The notes beneath the pieces were generated by a model. The model worked only from the letters and a program-made list of their open reading frames with translations, was not told the origin of the DNA and ran no database searches. Made by a program: the position numbers and the translations under genes. A stretch of 6,207 nt of DNA from Lachnospiraceae bacterium (GTDB lineage Bacteria > Bacillota > Clostridia > Lachnospirales > Lachnospiraceae). The stretch's first letter is position 1, and each line of letters opens with the position of its first letter. Positions 1 through 5,146 of the stretch are shown one piece after another. The stretch covers positions 1 to 6,207 of the forward strand of contig JAFUXY010000260.1 in assembly GCA_017477005.1 (NCBI GenBank), written 5' to 3'.

Positions 1-317
1 ATGATCTCGGGGGAGTCCGCCACCGGCGTCGTGTTCGGCATTGCGCAGACCGTCGTGAAGCCGCCGGCCGACGCTGCCATAGAGCCGGTTTCAAGTGTTT
101 CCTTGTGCGTCTGCCCGGGGTCTCTGAAATGTACATGCAGATCGATCAGACCAGGCATCACGCAGAGTCCGGCTGCGTCGATCACCGTGTCCTCAGATGC
201 AGGTTCTAGGTGGGTTTCGATTTCAGAAACAACGCCGTCCTCGATGCGGATATCGAAGAGATCATCCGTCGAGGAAACCGGGTTGATGAGGCGTCCGCCT
301 CGAATGAGCATTCCCAT
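1..317 (-). CDS. pyrC: Dihydroorotase, N-terminal part (runs off left edge)
   Basis: Dihydroorotase catalyses the reversible cyclisation of N-carbamoyl-aspartate to dihydroorotate, the third step of de novo pyrimidine synthesis, in the cytoplasm. Only the first 105 codons are in the window; the C-terminal three quarters lie to the left. The frame reads [15 protein letters not shown], a typical amidohydrolase N-terminal beta domain. It is followed by [20 protein letters not shown] (residues 55-74), with the metal-binding HxH pair at His61 and His63 and the substrate-contacting Arg65. Next come a Gly-Gly-Phe-Thr-Thr stretch (85-89) and AMPNT (92-96), all dihydroorotase hallmarks. The ATG at 317 was chosen because GAGG (minus strand, 332-329) lies 11 nt upstream, inside the last codons of the lipoprotein gene, whose stop is 8 nt before this start. 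The two genes are therefore very probably co-transcribed and perhaps translationally coupled. Another cyclic amidohydrolase such as hydantoinase or allantoinase is possible, but the FRDPG and AMPNT motifs favour dihydroorotase. Confidence 0.93.
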   Translation of the reverse strand, partial: MGMLIRGGRLINPVSSTDDLFDIRIEDGVVSEIETHLEPASEDTVIDAAGLCVMPGLIDLHVHFRDPGQTHKETLETGSMAASAGGFTTVCAMPNTTPVADSPEI

Positions 318-325
318 AATTTTCT

Positions 326-1384
326 TTACCTCATTTCCAGAAAGGACAGCTCCCGGGCCATATGCGCATCGGAGGGATAGCTTTCAATGTACTCCCTCGC
401 AAGCGTACGCGCCTGTTCAAACTCGCCGCAGTATTCGAGGGCGGCGATCTGTCCTTTCAACAAATCCTTGTACCAAACGCTTTTTTCTTCCTGTTCCAAC
501 TCGGCCTTCAAAGCCTGGTCGTAGATCTTGTTGGCTTTTTTGTATTTTCCGACGATCAGCAGCAATTCTCCCGCGATCTGGCTGTGCTTTGAGTCCAGAT
601 TGTCCGTGTTTTTGGAGTATTTCTCAGCGAGCTTTTTCGCCTTTTTTTTCTGCCCGTCCTTTTTGTAGGCGCGGGCGAGATAGACCGCCGCCTCGTCGCT
701 GCCCGTTTCCATCGCGCGGGAAAAGGTTGTCTTGGCGACACCGTTCTGGCCTAGAATCTGGTAGATCCGTCCCCGGTAGAACAGGCTCTCGGAATCGTCG
801 CCGCCGATCCTGGAAGCCGCATCGATGAACTGCATGCCCTCTTTTTTGAGCCCGTTTTTGCTCAGGTTGTTGTAGATTGCGATCGCCAGCTCGTAGTCCT
901 TGTTGGCGATGGAAGTGGCTTTGCGGTAATCCTCGAGCGCCTTGCCCTGCTTTTCCTGCTGCAAGTACACGCTGCCGCGCAGGAAGTAGGCATCGGCGTT
1001 TTTCTTGTCGTAGGCGATCAAATTGTCGTACGAGGCAATGGCTTCGTCGAAGTCTCCCCGCAAAAAGCTGCACGCCGCCAGATAGTAGGTCAGATCAATC
1101 TCTCGCTCCGAGACCCGGCTTCCGCCGCAGGCGATCGCCTCCTTGAAATGTTCGTATGCCGCGTCGTAATCCCCCGCCGAAATGGCCGCAATCCCGGCAT
1201 CCCGCAGCTCGGTCTGGGCTTTGCGGTCCGCGCCGCCGCAGGCGCAGAGCAGGGATAGGACCAGGGCCGCAAGGCAAATGCCGCCATACGACCGAAGGCT
1301 CCGATTGGCGCCGAAATACGGCATTGTCCCGCAGCACAACTTTATAATATGTAAGAATCTATTTTGCCGCATAGAAAAAAACAT
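326..1384 (-). CDS. TPR-repeat lipoprotein
   Basis: This is a predicted 352-residue protein anchored to the outer face of the membrane. A positively charged, unusually long n-region precedes a hydrophobic stretch (about residues 36-46, [11 protein letters not shown]) and a lipobox L-C-A-C, with the acylated Cys at residue 49. The mature part is almost entirely TPR-like helical hairpins, with about eight units near residues 56-86, 96-129, 130-159, 162-191, 197-228, 230-259, 266-295 and 304-337. Examples are [14 protein letters not shown] and [14 protein letters not shown]. TPRs form protein-binding scaffolds; no enzymatic domain is visible, so the partner is unknown. The start at 1384 was chosen because AAGGAGA lies 9 nt upstream and an extended -10 promoter sits just beyond it. 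The open frame continues upstream to an ATG at 1669, but that part is antisense to veg. An internal ATG at 1324 would give a more usual 28-residue signal peptide but has only a weak ribosome site. The gene is followed at once by pyrC, an unexpected pairing. Confidence 0.85.
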   Translation of the reverse strand: MFFSMRQNRFLHIIKLCCGTMPYFGANRSLRSYGGICLAALVLSLLCACGGADRKAQTELRDAGIAAISAGDYDAAYEHFKEAIACGGSRVSEREIDLTYYLAACSFLRGDFDEAIASYDNLIAYDKKNADAYFLRGSVYLQQEKQGKALEDYRKATSIANKDYELAIAIYNNLSKNGLKKEGMQFIDAASRIGGDDSESLFYRGRIYQILGQNGVAKTTFSRAMETGSDEAAVYLARAYKKDGQKKKAKKLAEKYSKNTDNLDSKHSQIAGELLLIVGKYKKANKIYDQALKAELEQEEKSVWYKDLLKGQIAALEYCGEFEQARTLAREYIESYPSDAHMARELSFLEMR

Positions 1385-1393
1385 AGGCTTCTG

Positions 1394-1400
1394 TCTCCTT
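1394..1400 (-). promoter_or_regulatory. Ribosome binding site of the TPR lipoprotein
   Basis: AAGGAGA on the minus strand lies 9 nt before the ATG at 1384. It decides between three in-frame Met codons (1384, 1372 and 1324), because neither of the other two has a comparable site at a proper distance. Confidence 0.75.
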
Positions 1401-1408
1401 GAACGAGC

Positions 1409-1417
1409 ATTATACCA
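1409..1417 (-). promoter_or_regulatory. Extended -10 promoter for the lipoprotein-pyrC unit
   Basis: The minus strand reads TGGTATAAT: a perfect TATAAT -10 box at 1414-1409 preceded by the TG of an extended -10. The -35 region around 1432-1437 (TTCCAC) matches poorly, as is common for extended -10 promoters. Transcription would start near 1402, giving a short leader of about 18 nt that contains the AAGGAGA ribosome site. This supports the chosen translation start. Confidence 0.65.
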
Positions 1418-1466
1418 TAAACCGAAAAAAAGTGGAATAGCCGGATGGAGAATGTTTGTCGTGGCA

Positions 1467-1487
1467 AAAGTTTTCTGTAGAAACTTT
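1467..1487. promoter_or_regulatory. Inverted repeat between divergent promoters, possible operator
   Basis: AAAGTTT (1467-1473) and AAACTTT (1481-1487) form a perfect 7-bp inverted repeat around a 7-nt centre. It lies just upstream of the veg -35 boxes, about 50 bp upstream of the lipoprotein -10. The size and spacing suit a dimeric DNA-binding regulator. The region is AT-rich, so the repeat could be chance or act as an UP-element-like sequence. No regulator gene is present in the window. Confidence 0.3.
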
Positions 1488-1515
1488 GTTACAATACTTT
1501 GACAAAATATATAAT
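1486..1515 (+). promoter_or_regulatory. Possible second, upstream sigma-A promoter for veg
   Basis: A perfect TATAAT at 1510-1515 lies 18 bp after TTGTTA (1486-1491), a 4 of 6 match to the -35 consensus. It overlaps the spacer of the stronger promoter at 1499-1527. Use of this one would start transcription near 1522. It may be only a by-product of the AT-rich spacer. Confidence 0.35.
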
Positions 1516-1527
1516 ACGTGCTACAAT
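1499..1527 (+). promoter_or_regulatory. Strong sigma-A promoter of veg
   Basis: TTGACA (1499-1504), a spacer of exactly 17 bp, and TACAAT (1522-1527): a perfect -35 and a 5 of 6 -10. Start of transcription is expected near 1533-1536, giving a purine-rich leader of about 63 nt before veg. The well-known Bacillus subtilis Pveg promoter, as I recall it, has the same two hexamers and the same 17-bp spacer, so the architecture appears conserved. The likely strength is high. Confidence 0.85.
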
Positions 1528-1597
1528 ATCTTGCGGTTGTAGAGGTGTTGGTAGAGGAGAGGAGCTGCCGACATTTCATGAGAGGAGGAGACGAACC

Positions 1598-1840
1598 ATG
1601 GAGCATACTGAGTTCAACAAGGTGCGGGCCTCGGTGCAGCAGCAGTGCGGCAGCAAGGTCATGATCCAATTGGATCGGGGGCGCAACAAGATCGACATCG
1701 AGAGGGGCGTGATCAAGGAGGCATACCCGAGCGTGTTTACGATCTTGGTAGATGAAAAAGAGGAGGATCGTCCGGCGCAGCTATTGTCGTTTAGCTACAC
1801 GGACATTATTACAAAAGAGATACGGATGATGCTTTGTTGA
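1598..1840 (+). CDS. veg: Veg family protein
   Basis: This is a small soluble cytoplasmic protein of 80 residues, close to the size of B. subtilis Veg (about 86). The Veg family signature is clear: VRASVQQQCGSKVMIQLDRG near residues 9-28, a GRNKIDIERGVIKEAYPSVF stretch, and the C-terminal SFSYTDIITKEI segment. The fold is a short helix followed by an SH3-like small beta barrel. In B. subtilis, Veg is very highly expressed and has been linked to biofilm formation (through SinR antagonism) and to sporulation; whether that holds here is unknown. The ATG at 1598 is preceded by AGGAGG (1583-1588) with 9 nt spacing, and translation from any earlier codon in this frame would begin before the predicted transcript start. 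A hairpin terminator follows immediately, so most transcripts may be monocistronic. The usual Bacillus neighbours (yabG, sspF, ispE) are absent from the window. Confidence 0.95.
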   Translation: MEHTEFNKVRASVQQQCGSKVMIQLDRGRNKIDIERGVIKEAYPSVFTILVDEKEEDRPAQLLSFSYTDIITKEIRMMLC

Positions 1841-1846
1841 GAATGG

Positions 1847-1871
1847 GGGAGTCTTAGCTGACTCCCTTTTT
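1847..1871 (+). terminator. Intrinsic terminator or attenuator after veg
   Basis: GGGAGTC (1847-1853) pairs perfectly with GACTCCC (1860-1866) around a 6-nt loop and is followed by five T residues (1867-1871). It begins 6 nt after the veg stop. The next gene starts 41 nt later without a clear promoter, so termination is probably partial. Confidence 0.75.
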
Positions 1872-1896
1872 GGGCAATACACAACGAGGAGGCAAC

Positions 1897-1903
1897 GGGG
1901 AGG
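1897..1903 (+). promoter_or_regulatory. Ribosome binding site of the NlpC/P60 hydrolase
   Basis: GGGGAGG lies 8 nt before the ATG at 1912. It fixes the start there rather than at the in-frame TTG at 1870, which falls inside the terminator T-tract, or the ATG at 1930, which has no usable site. Confidence 0.75.
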
Positions 1904-1911
1904 CAGTTACT

Positions 1912-3474
1912 ATGCAATATGGTCAGAGGATGAAACGATGGATAGCACTTGGGATGGCGGTTTCACTTTCATTTCCACTCATTTTGAATCCTACCAATGC
2001 GTATGCGGCAAAATCGATCAATGAATTGGAGCAGGGCAAGCGGCAGGCTCAGAGCGAATTGAACCAACTGGATTCGGAGCTTGTCAATCTGTTGGCGGAT
2101 ATCAATCTGCTCGAGCGCAATATCGAGGAAAACCGCAGACAGATCCAGGATGTCAAGTACGAGCTGAAGGCAGCACGGGCCGCCGAAGCCAAGCAGTACG
2201 AAGACATGAAGGTGCGCATACGCTATATGTATGAAAATGGCCAGCAGAGCATCTTTACCATGCTTCTCGAGTCGGGCAGCATTGCGGAGTTCTTGAACCG
2301 CGTCAGCTATGCCCGCGCGGTGTATGAGTACGACAGGGGGCTGCTGTCTTCTTATGAAGCGACGGCCGAGGCGATCCACGACATGCAGGTCGCTTTGAAG
2401 ATCGAGCAGGCGGAGCTTGTCGCGAGAGAAAATGATTTGAAGGCAAAGCAGGGCACACTGAACGCAATGATTGCGACCAAGCGTTCCGAGATCGCCAATT
2501 TCGACTCCCAGCTCAAGCTGGCGAGGGAAGCGGCGGCGAGACAGGCGGCGGAGCGCGCGAGACGGGAGGCCGAGGCGAGAGCCAGGGCGAATGCGGCCGC
2601 TGTTTCAAGGCAGGCGGAGATCGAGCGTCGCCGCCAGGAGGAAGCGGCCAGGCAGCAGCAGGAAGCGGCCGAAAAGCCCGCAGAGTTGGCAATCGCTCAG
2701 GCCGATGGGGATGAGCGGATGGAAGAGGACGCTAATGAGACCACTACGACTTCCTCCCAGAGCGAGACCACGGAAAAAGCCTCTGACACGAAGTCCAATA
2801 CAAAGTCTTCGGACGAGGATGTGATCCCTGAGTCGACGACTACGTCTTCCAAATCCGATGGCAAGAAAAAGACGACTTCGATTGTTGAGGATCTGAGTGC
2901 CGGAGAGGACACAGAGGATACGAGCGACTATGTCGAAGACACGACCACGACGACAAGCAGTACGACGAGTGACGACGACTATGGGGATGTCTACGACGAC
3001 AGCGACGATAGTGAATATTACGATGGATCGAGCGACGACAGCAGCGACTACATCGACAGCTATGCGGACGTAGAGGATACGACGACAGATTCATCGGCCT
3101 CCCAGTCCACGGGTTCTACTTCGGTGAGTGGTTCGTCGGTGGCGAGCTATGCCTCGCAGTTTGTCGGCAATCCTTATGTTTGGGGCGGCAACTCGCTGAC
3201 CAACGGCTGCGACTGCTCGGGCTTTGTGGTGCAGGTATATTCCCATTTCGGCGTAGACCTGTCGTCCACCCGTACCTCGGGCGCGCTGGAGGGCGTGGGG
3301 CAGTCGGTGAGTTATGAAAATATTCAGCCGGGAGACATCGTTTGTTATCCTGGACATGTCGCCATCTATGCGGGCGGCGGACGGATCGTAGAGGCACAGA
3401 GTTCGAAGACCGGGATTACGAGCAATCGTTCCGTGACGAACAATTCGATTACCGCGATTCGTCGTGTCCTTTGA
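1912..3474 (+). CDS. Secreted PcsB/CwlO-like coiled-coil NlpC/P60 peptidoglycan hydrolase
   Basis: This is a 520-residue secreted cell-wall enzyme, predicted to cut peptide cross-bridges or stems of peptidoglycan during division or growth. A signal peptide spans residues 1-32, with likely cleavage after Ala-Tyr-Ala. Residues 33-262 form a long coiled coil resembling the PcsB/CwlO N-terminal domain (for example VRIRYMYENG and LLESGSIAEFLNRVSYARA), ending in an Ala/Arg/Glu/Gln-rich helix. Residues 265-409 are a Ser/Thr/Asp-rich low-complexity linker. Residues 410-520 are the NlpC/P60 domain, with catalytic Cys435 in CDCSGF and His482 in GHVAIY. The third polar position, normally His or Asn, aligns with Glu494 in IVEAQ. 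PcsB and CwlO are held inactive by their coiled coil and activated by FtsEX, so similar control is plausible here, but no ftsEX genes are in the window. Transcription probably comes from readthrough of veg, and the next gene follows after 2 nt. The hydrolase class is clear; the exact bond cut is not. Confidence 0.92.
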   Translation: MQYGQRMKRWIALGMAVSLSFPLILNPTNAYAAKSINELEQGKRQAQSELNQLDSELVNLLADINLLERNIEENRRQIQDVKYELKAARAAEAKQYEDMKVRIRYMYENGQQSIFTMLLESGSIAEFLNRVSYARAVYEYDRGLLSSYEATAEAIHDMQVALKIEQAELVARENDLKAKQGTLNAMIATKRSEIANFDSQLKLAREAAARQAAERARREAEARARANAAAVSRQAEIERRRQEEAARQQQEAAEKPAELAIAQADGDERMEEDANETTTTSSQSETTEKASDTKSNTKSSDEDVIPESTTTSSKSDGKKKTTSIVEDLSAGEDTEDTSDYVEDTTTTTSSTTSDDDYGDVYDDSDDSEYYDGSSDDSSDYIDSYADVEDTTTDSSASQSTGSTSVSGSSVASYASQFVGNPYVWGGNSLTNGCDCSGFVVQVYSHFGVDLSSTRTSGALEGVGQSVSYENIQPGDIVCYPGHVAIYAGGGRIVEAQSSKTGITSNRSVTNNSITAIRRVL

Positions 3475-3476
3475 TT

Positions 3477-4211
3477 ATGCAATTTGACAAAATAAAAAAA
3501 TGGGCCAGGCGTCTCGTGTTCGTTGTATTGGCAATCGGGATTGCGTGGCTCTTTTTCTATGGAACCTATGAGGGGTATCTGCGGCGCCACCGCATCGACG
3601 TGTTATCCAACTTGCAGGAAGTGGTGGCGACGGTGGATGAGGAGGATCTGACGTTTGAGGATCTTGGATTTTATATCTTGTTTCAGGAGCGGCGGGTCGA
3701 GCAAGAGGCGGAGGTCTACAACAAAGACCGGACGTCGGATTTTTGGAACATCCATACCAATGGATTTTTTCTGAAGGCGCAGGCCAAGGAAGCAGTGATC
3801 CAAATGGCGATCCATGACCGGATCTTTTATCGCGAGGCTGTGAAGAATGGGATTGTCATATCTTCGGATGAAAAGCAGCTTTTGGAGAATGCGAGGACGG
3901 ACTTCTGGTCAGATCTGTACGATAGCCAGCTCGAACGGATTCCGGGTACCTATGAGTCAGTGAATGAGACGATGCGCCAGATCGCCTATGCGGAGAAATA
4001 CCAGGCACGTCTGGCCGAAGAGATGGAGACGACCTATGGCGGATTGAACTGGAGCGGTTATGATTACCAGCAGATCCGCGACAACGAGCACAAGGTGAAA
4101 ATCTACGATCGGGTATGGAGACGGGTGATCTTGGGAGAGATTACGTTGAATCATGATTCAGTCAGCTATTTGAACGCCTTCGATAAGAAGGATGAGGCTT
4201 CTGAAAAATGA
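3477..4211 (+). CDS. Membrane-anchored protein with SurA-N/foldase-like region, unknown function
   Basis: This 244-residue protein has a basic N-terminus (KIKKWARR), one transmembrane segment at about residues 13-31, and a hydrophilic, mostly helical remainder probably outside the membrane. The stretch from about residue 48 (EVVATVDEEDLTFEDLGFYI), the helical segment AAVIQMAIHDRIFYREAVKNG-like near 105-125, and the following ISSDEKQL resemble the N-terminal chaperone region of SurA/PrsA-type foldases, with its 'VNGEXIT' beta strand and paired helices. No parvulin peptidyl-prolyl isomerase domain follows. The likeness is by eye only. The ATG at 3477 lies 2 nt after the hydrolase stop and has no Shine-Dalgarno, so translation probably depends on ribosomes finishing the hydrolase. 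A TTG at 3471 overlapping that stop is an alternative start. A folding helper or anchor for the secreted hydrolase is a guess from position. The stop codon lies at the junction of a 16-bp tandem duplication, so the C-terminus may be recently changed. Confidence 0.85.
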   Translation: MQFDKIKKWARRLVFVVLAIGIAWLFFYGTYEGYLRRHRIDVLSNLQEVVATVDEEDLTFEDLGFYILFQERRVEQEAEVYNKDRTSDFWNIHTNGFFLKAQAKEAVIQMAIHDRIFYREAVKNGIVISSDEKQLLENARTDFWSDLYDSQLERIPGTYESVNETMRQIAYAEKYQARLAEEMETTYGGLNWSGYDYQQIRDNEHKVKIYDRVWRRVILGEITLNHDSVSYLNAFDKKDEASEK

Positions 4212-4223
4212 GGCTTCTGAAAA
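4192..4223 (+). repeat. Perfect 16-bp tandem duplication at a gene end
   Basis: ATGAGGCTTCTGAAAA occurs twice back to back (4192-4207 and 4208-4223) with no mismatch. The first copy codes for the last residues of the membrane protein, and the second supplies its TGA stop (4209-4211). Sixteen is not a multiple of three, so the duplication changes the reading frame. Confidence 0.95.
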
Positions 4224-4251
4224 TATAGAAAAAAGTGAAGAGGATACGAAA

Positions 4252-4267
4252 GATAGAAAGATAGAAA
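4252..4267 (+). repeat. Short tandem repeat GATAGAAA x2
   Basis: Two perfect 8-bp copies (4252-4259 and 4260-4267) lie in the purine-rich gap before map. The second runs into the ribosome site of map, so a change in copy number would alter spacing upstream of, but not within, the core site. Confidence 0.8.
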
Positions 4268-4272
4268 GGAAG
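4265..4272 (+). promoter_or_regulatory. Ribosome binding site of map, supporting a TTG start
   Basis: AAAGGAAG lies 4 nt before the TTG at 4277 (6 nt if the core is taken as AGGA). No ATG start precedes the conserved SEC-C residues in this frame, so the site supports TTG as the initiator. Confidence 0.75.
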
Positions 4273-4276
4273 AACA

Positions 4277-5146
4277 TTGAAATTCGGACGAAACAAACCG
4301 TGCTGGTGCGGCAGCGGAATCAAGTACAAGCATTGCCATGAGGCGTTTGACAGACAGATCAAGCATATTGAGCTGCAGGGGCATGTGGTGCCTACGCATG
4401 AGATGATCAAGACCAGAGAGCAGGTCGAGCTGATCAAAAAGAGCGCGGTGATCAACCGGGCTTGTCTCGATGCAGTGGATGAGGCGATCCATATCGGGAT
4501 GACGACGCAGGAGATCGAAGATATTGTCTACGAGACGACGACGAGTATGGGCGGGATTCCGGCGCCGTTGAATTACGAAGGGTTCCCGAAATGCACCTGT
4601 ACCTCGGTGAACAGCCAGGTTTGCCACGGCATTCCCTCGAAAAAGGTGGTTTTGAAGGACGGGGATATTTTGAATGTGGATTGCTCGACGATACTCGATG
4701 GGTATTTTTCGGACTCCTCGCGGATGTACATGGTCGGAAATGTCAGCGAGCAGAAGAAGCGGCTCGTGAAGGTGGCGAGAGAATGTGTGCAAAAGGGGCT
4801 GGAAGCCACGAAGCCGTGGGGATTTTTGGGCGATATGGCGGAGGCCGTACACAAGCATGCCGAGGCCAACGGCTACAGCATTGTGCGGGAGATCGGCGGA
4901 CATGGCGTCGGTATCGAATTTCATGAAGACCCGTGGGTGAGCTATGTGTCGAATGCCGGGGAAGACATGCTGATCGTGCCCGGGATGATGTTCACGATCG
5001 AGCCGATGGTCAATATGGGTCGGGCGGATATTTTCACCGACGAGGAAAATGGCTGGGAGGTCTACACCAAAGACGGCAAGCCCTCCGCCCAGTGGGAGAT
5101 TCAGATCTACATCACCGAAGACGGCCCCGAGGTGATCTGTTGGTAG
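4277..5146 (+). CDS. map: Type I methionine aminopeptidase with N-terminal SEC-C zinc motif
   Basis: This 289-residue cytoplasmic enzyme removes the initiator Met from nascent proteins whose second residue is small. Residues 1-21 form a SEC-C zinc motif (KFGRNKPCWCGSGIKYKHCH) with ligands Cys9, Cys11, Cys20 and His21. That motif is thought to aid ribosome or protein binding. The catalytic domain follows, with the five expected metal ligands: Asp135 (NVD), Asp146 (SDSS), His209 (GGHGVG), Glu242 (TIEPM) and Glu274 (AQWE). His117 (VCHGIP) and His216 (FHEDP) match the conserved active-site histidines of the E. coli enzyme. The length fits the SEC-C subclass of MetAP. The TTG start gives the standard SEC-C N-terminus and has a ribosome site. 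The gene lies 65 nt after the membrane protein with no clear promoter between, so it is probably the last gene of this unit. It is likely a second MetAP in addition to one in the ribosomal-protein cluster, but that cannot be seen here. Its stop abuts the stop of the convergent GGDEF gene. Confidence 0.96.
   Translation: MKFGRNKPCWCGSGIKYKHCHEAFDRQIKHIELQGHVVPTHEMIKTREQVELIKKSAVINRACLDAVDEAIHIGMTTQEIEDIVYETTTSMGGIPAPLNYEGFPKCTCTSVNSQVCHGIPSKKVVLKDGDILNVDCSTILDGYFSDSSRMYMVGNVSEQKKRLVKVARECVQKGLEATKPWGFLGDMAEAVHKHAEANGYSIVREIGGHGVGIEFHEDPWVSYVSNAGEDMLIVPGMMFTIEPMVNMGRADIFTDEENGWEVYTKDGKPSAQWEIQIYITEDGPEVICW

Noticed and set aside
1..828. Long plus-strand open frame at the left edge
   Set aside because: It is antisense to pyrC and the TPR lipoprotein, both of which show clear family motifs. 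Its product is Arg/Pro/Ser-rich with no domain, as expected from a shadow frame.
1499..1597. Upstream extension of veg to a TTG at 1499
   Set aside because: That TTG is the -35 box of the promoter; the known Veg N-terminus and AGGAGG fit the ATG at 1598.
1578..1664. Small frame starting at ATG 1578 overlapping veg
   Set aside because: It is out of frame with veg, has a Ser/Arg-rich product and only a poorly spaced ribosome site. It is best explained as chance.
1385..1669. 95-residue upstream extension of the lipoprotein frame to an ATG at 1669
   Set aside because: It overlaps veg in antisense, lies upstream of the predicted promoter, and would place the signal peptide in the middle of the protein. 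AAGGAGA supports the start at 1384.
1784..1812. Possible promoter inside veg (TTGTCG, 17 bp, TATTAC)
   Set aside because: Both boxes match weakly and the sequence is constrained by veg codons. It is kept only as an alternative explanation for hydrolase expression.
2471..2824. Arg-rich plus-strand frame within the hydrolase coiled coil
   Set aside because: It is a shadow of the repetitive Ala/Glu/Arg codons, without a ribosome site or a recognisable product.
3342..3476. Upstream extension of the membrane protein inside the hydrolase gene
   Set aside because: It would overlap conserved NlpC/P60 codons by 133 nt and bury the membrane segment behind a charged leader. The ATG at 3477 gives a normal membrane anchor.
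4166..4924. 252-codon minus-strand open frame opposite map
   Set aside because: Map is unambiguous by its zinc and metal ligands, and the antisense product shows no recognisable domain.
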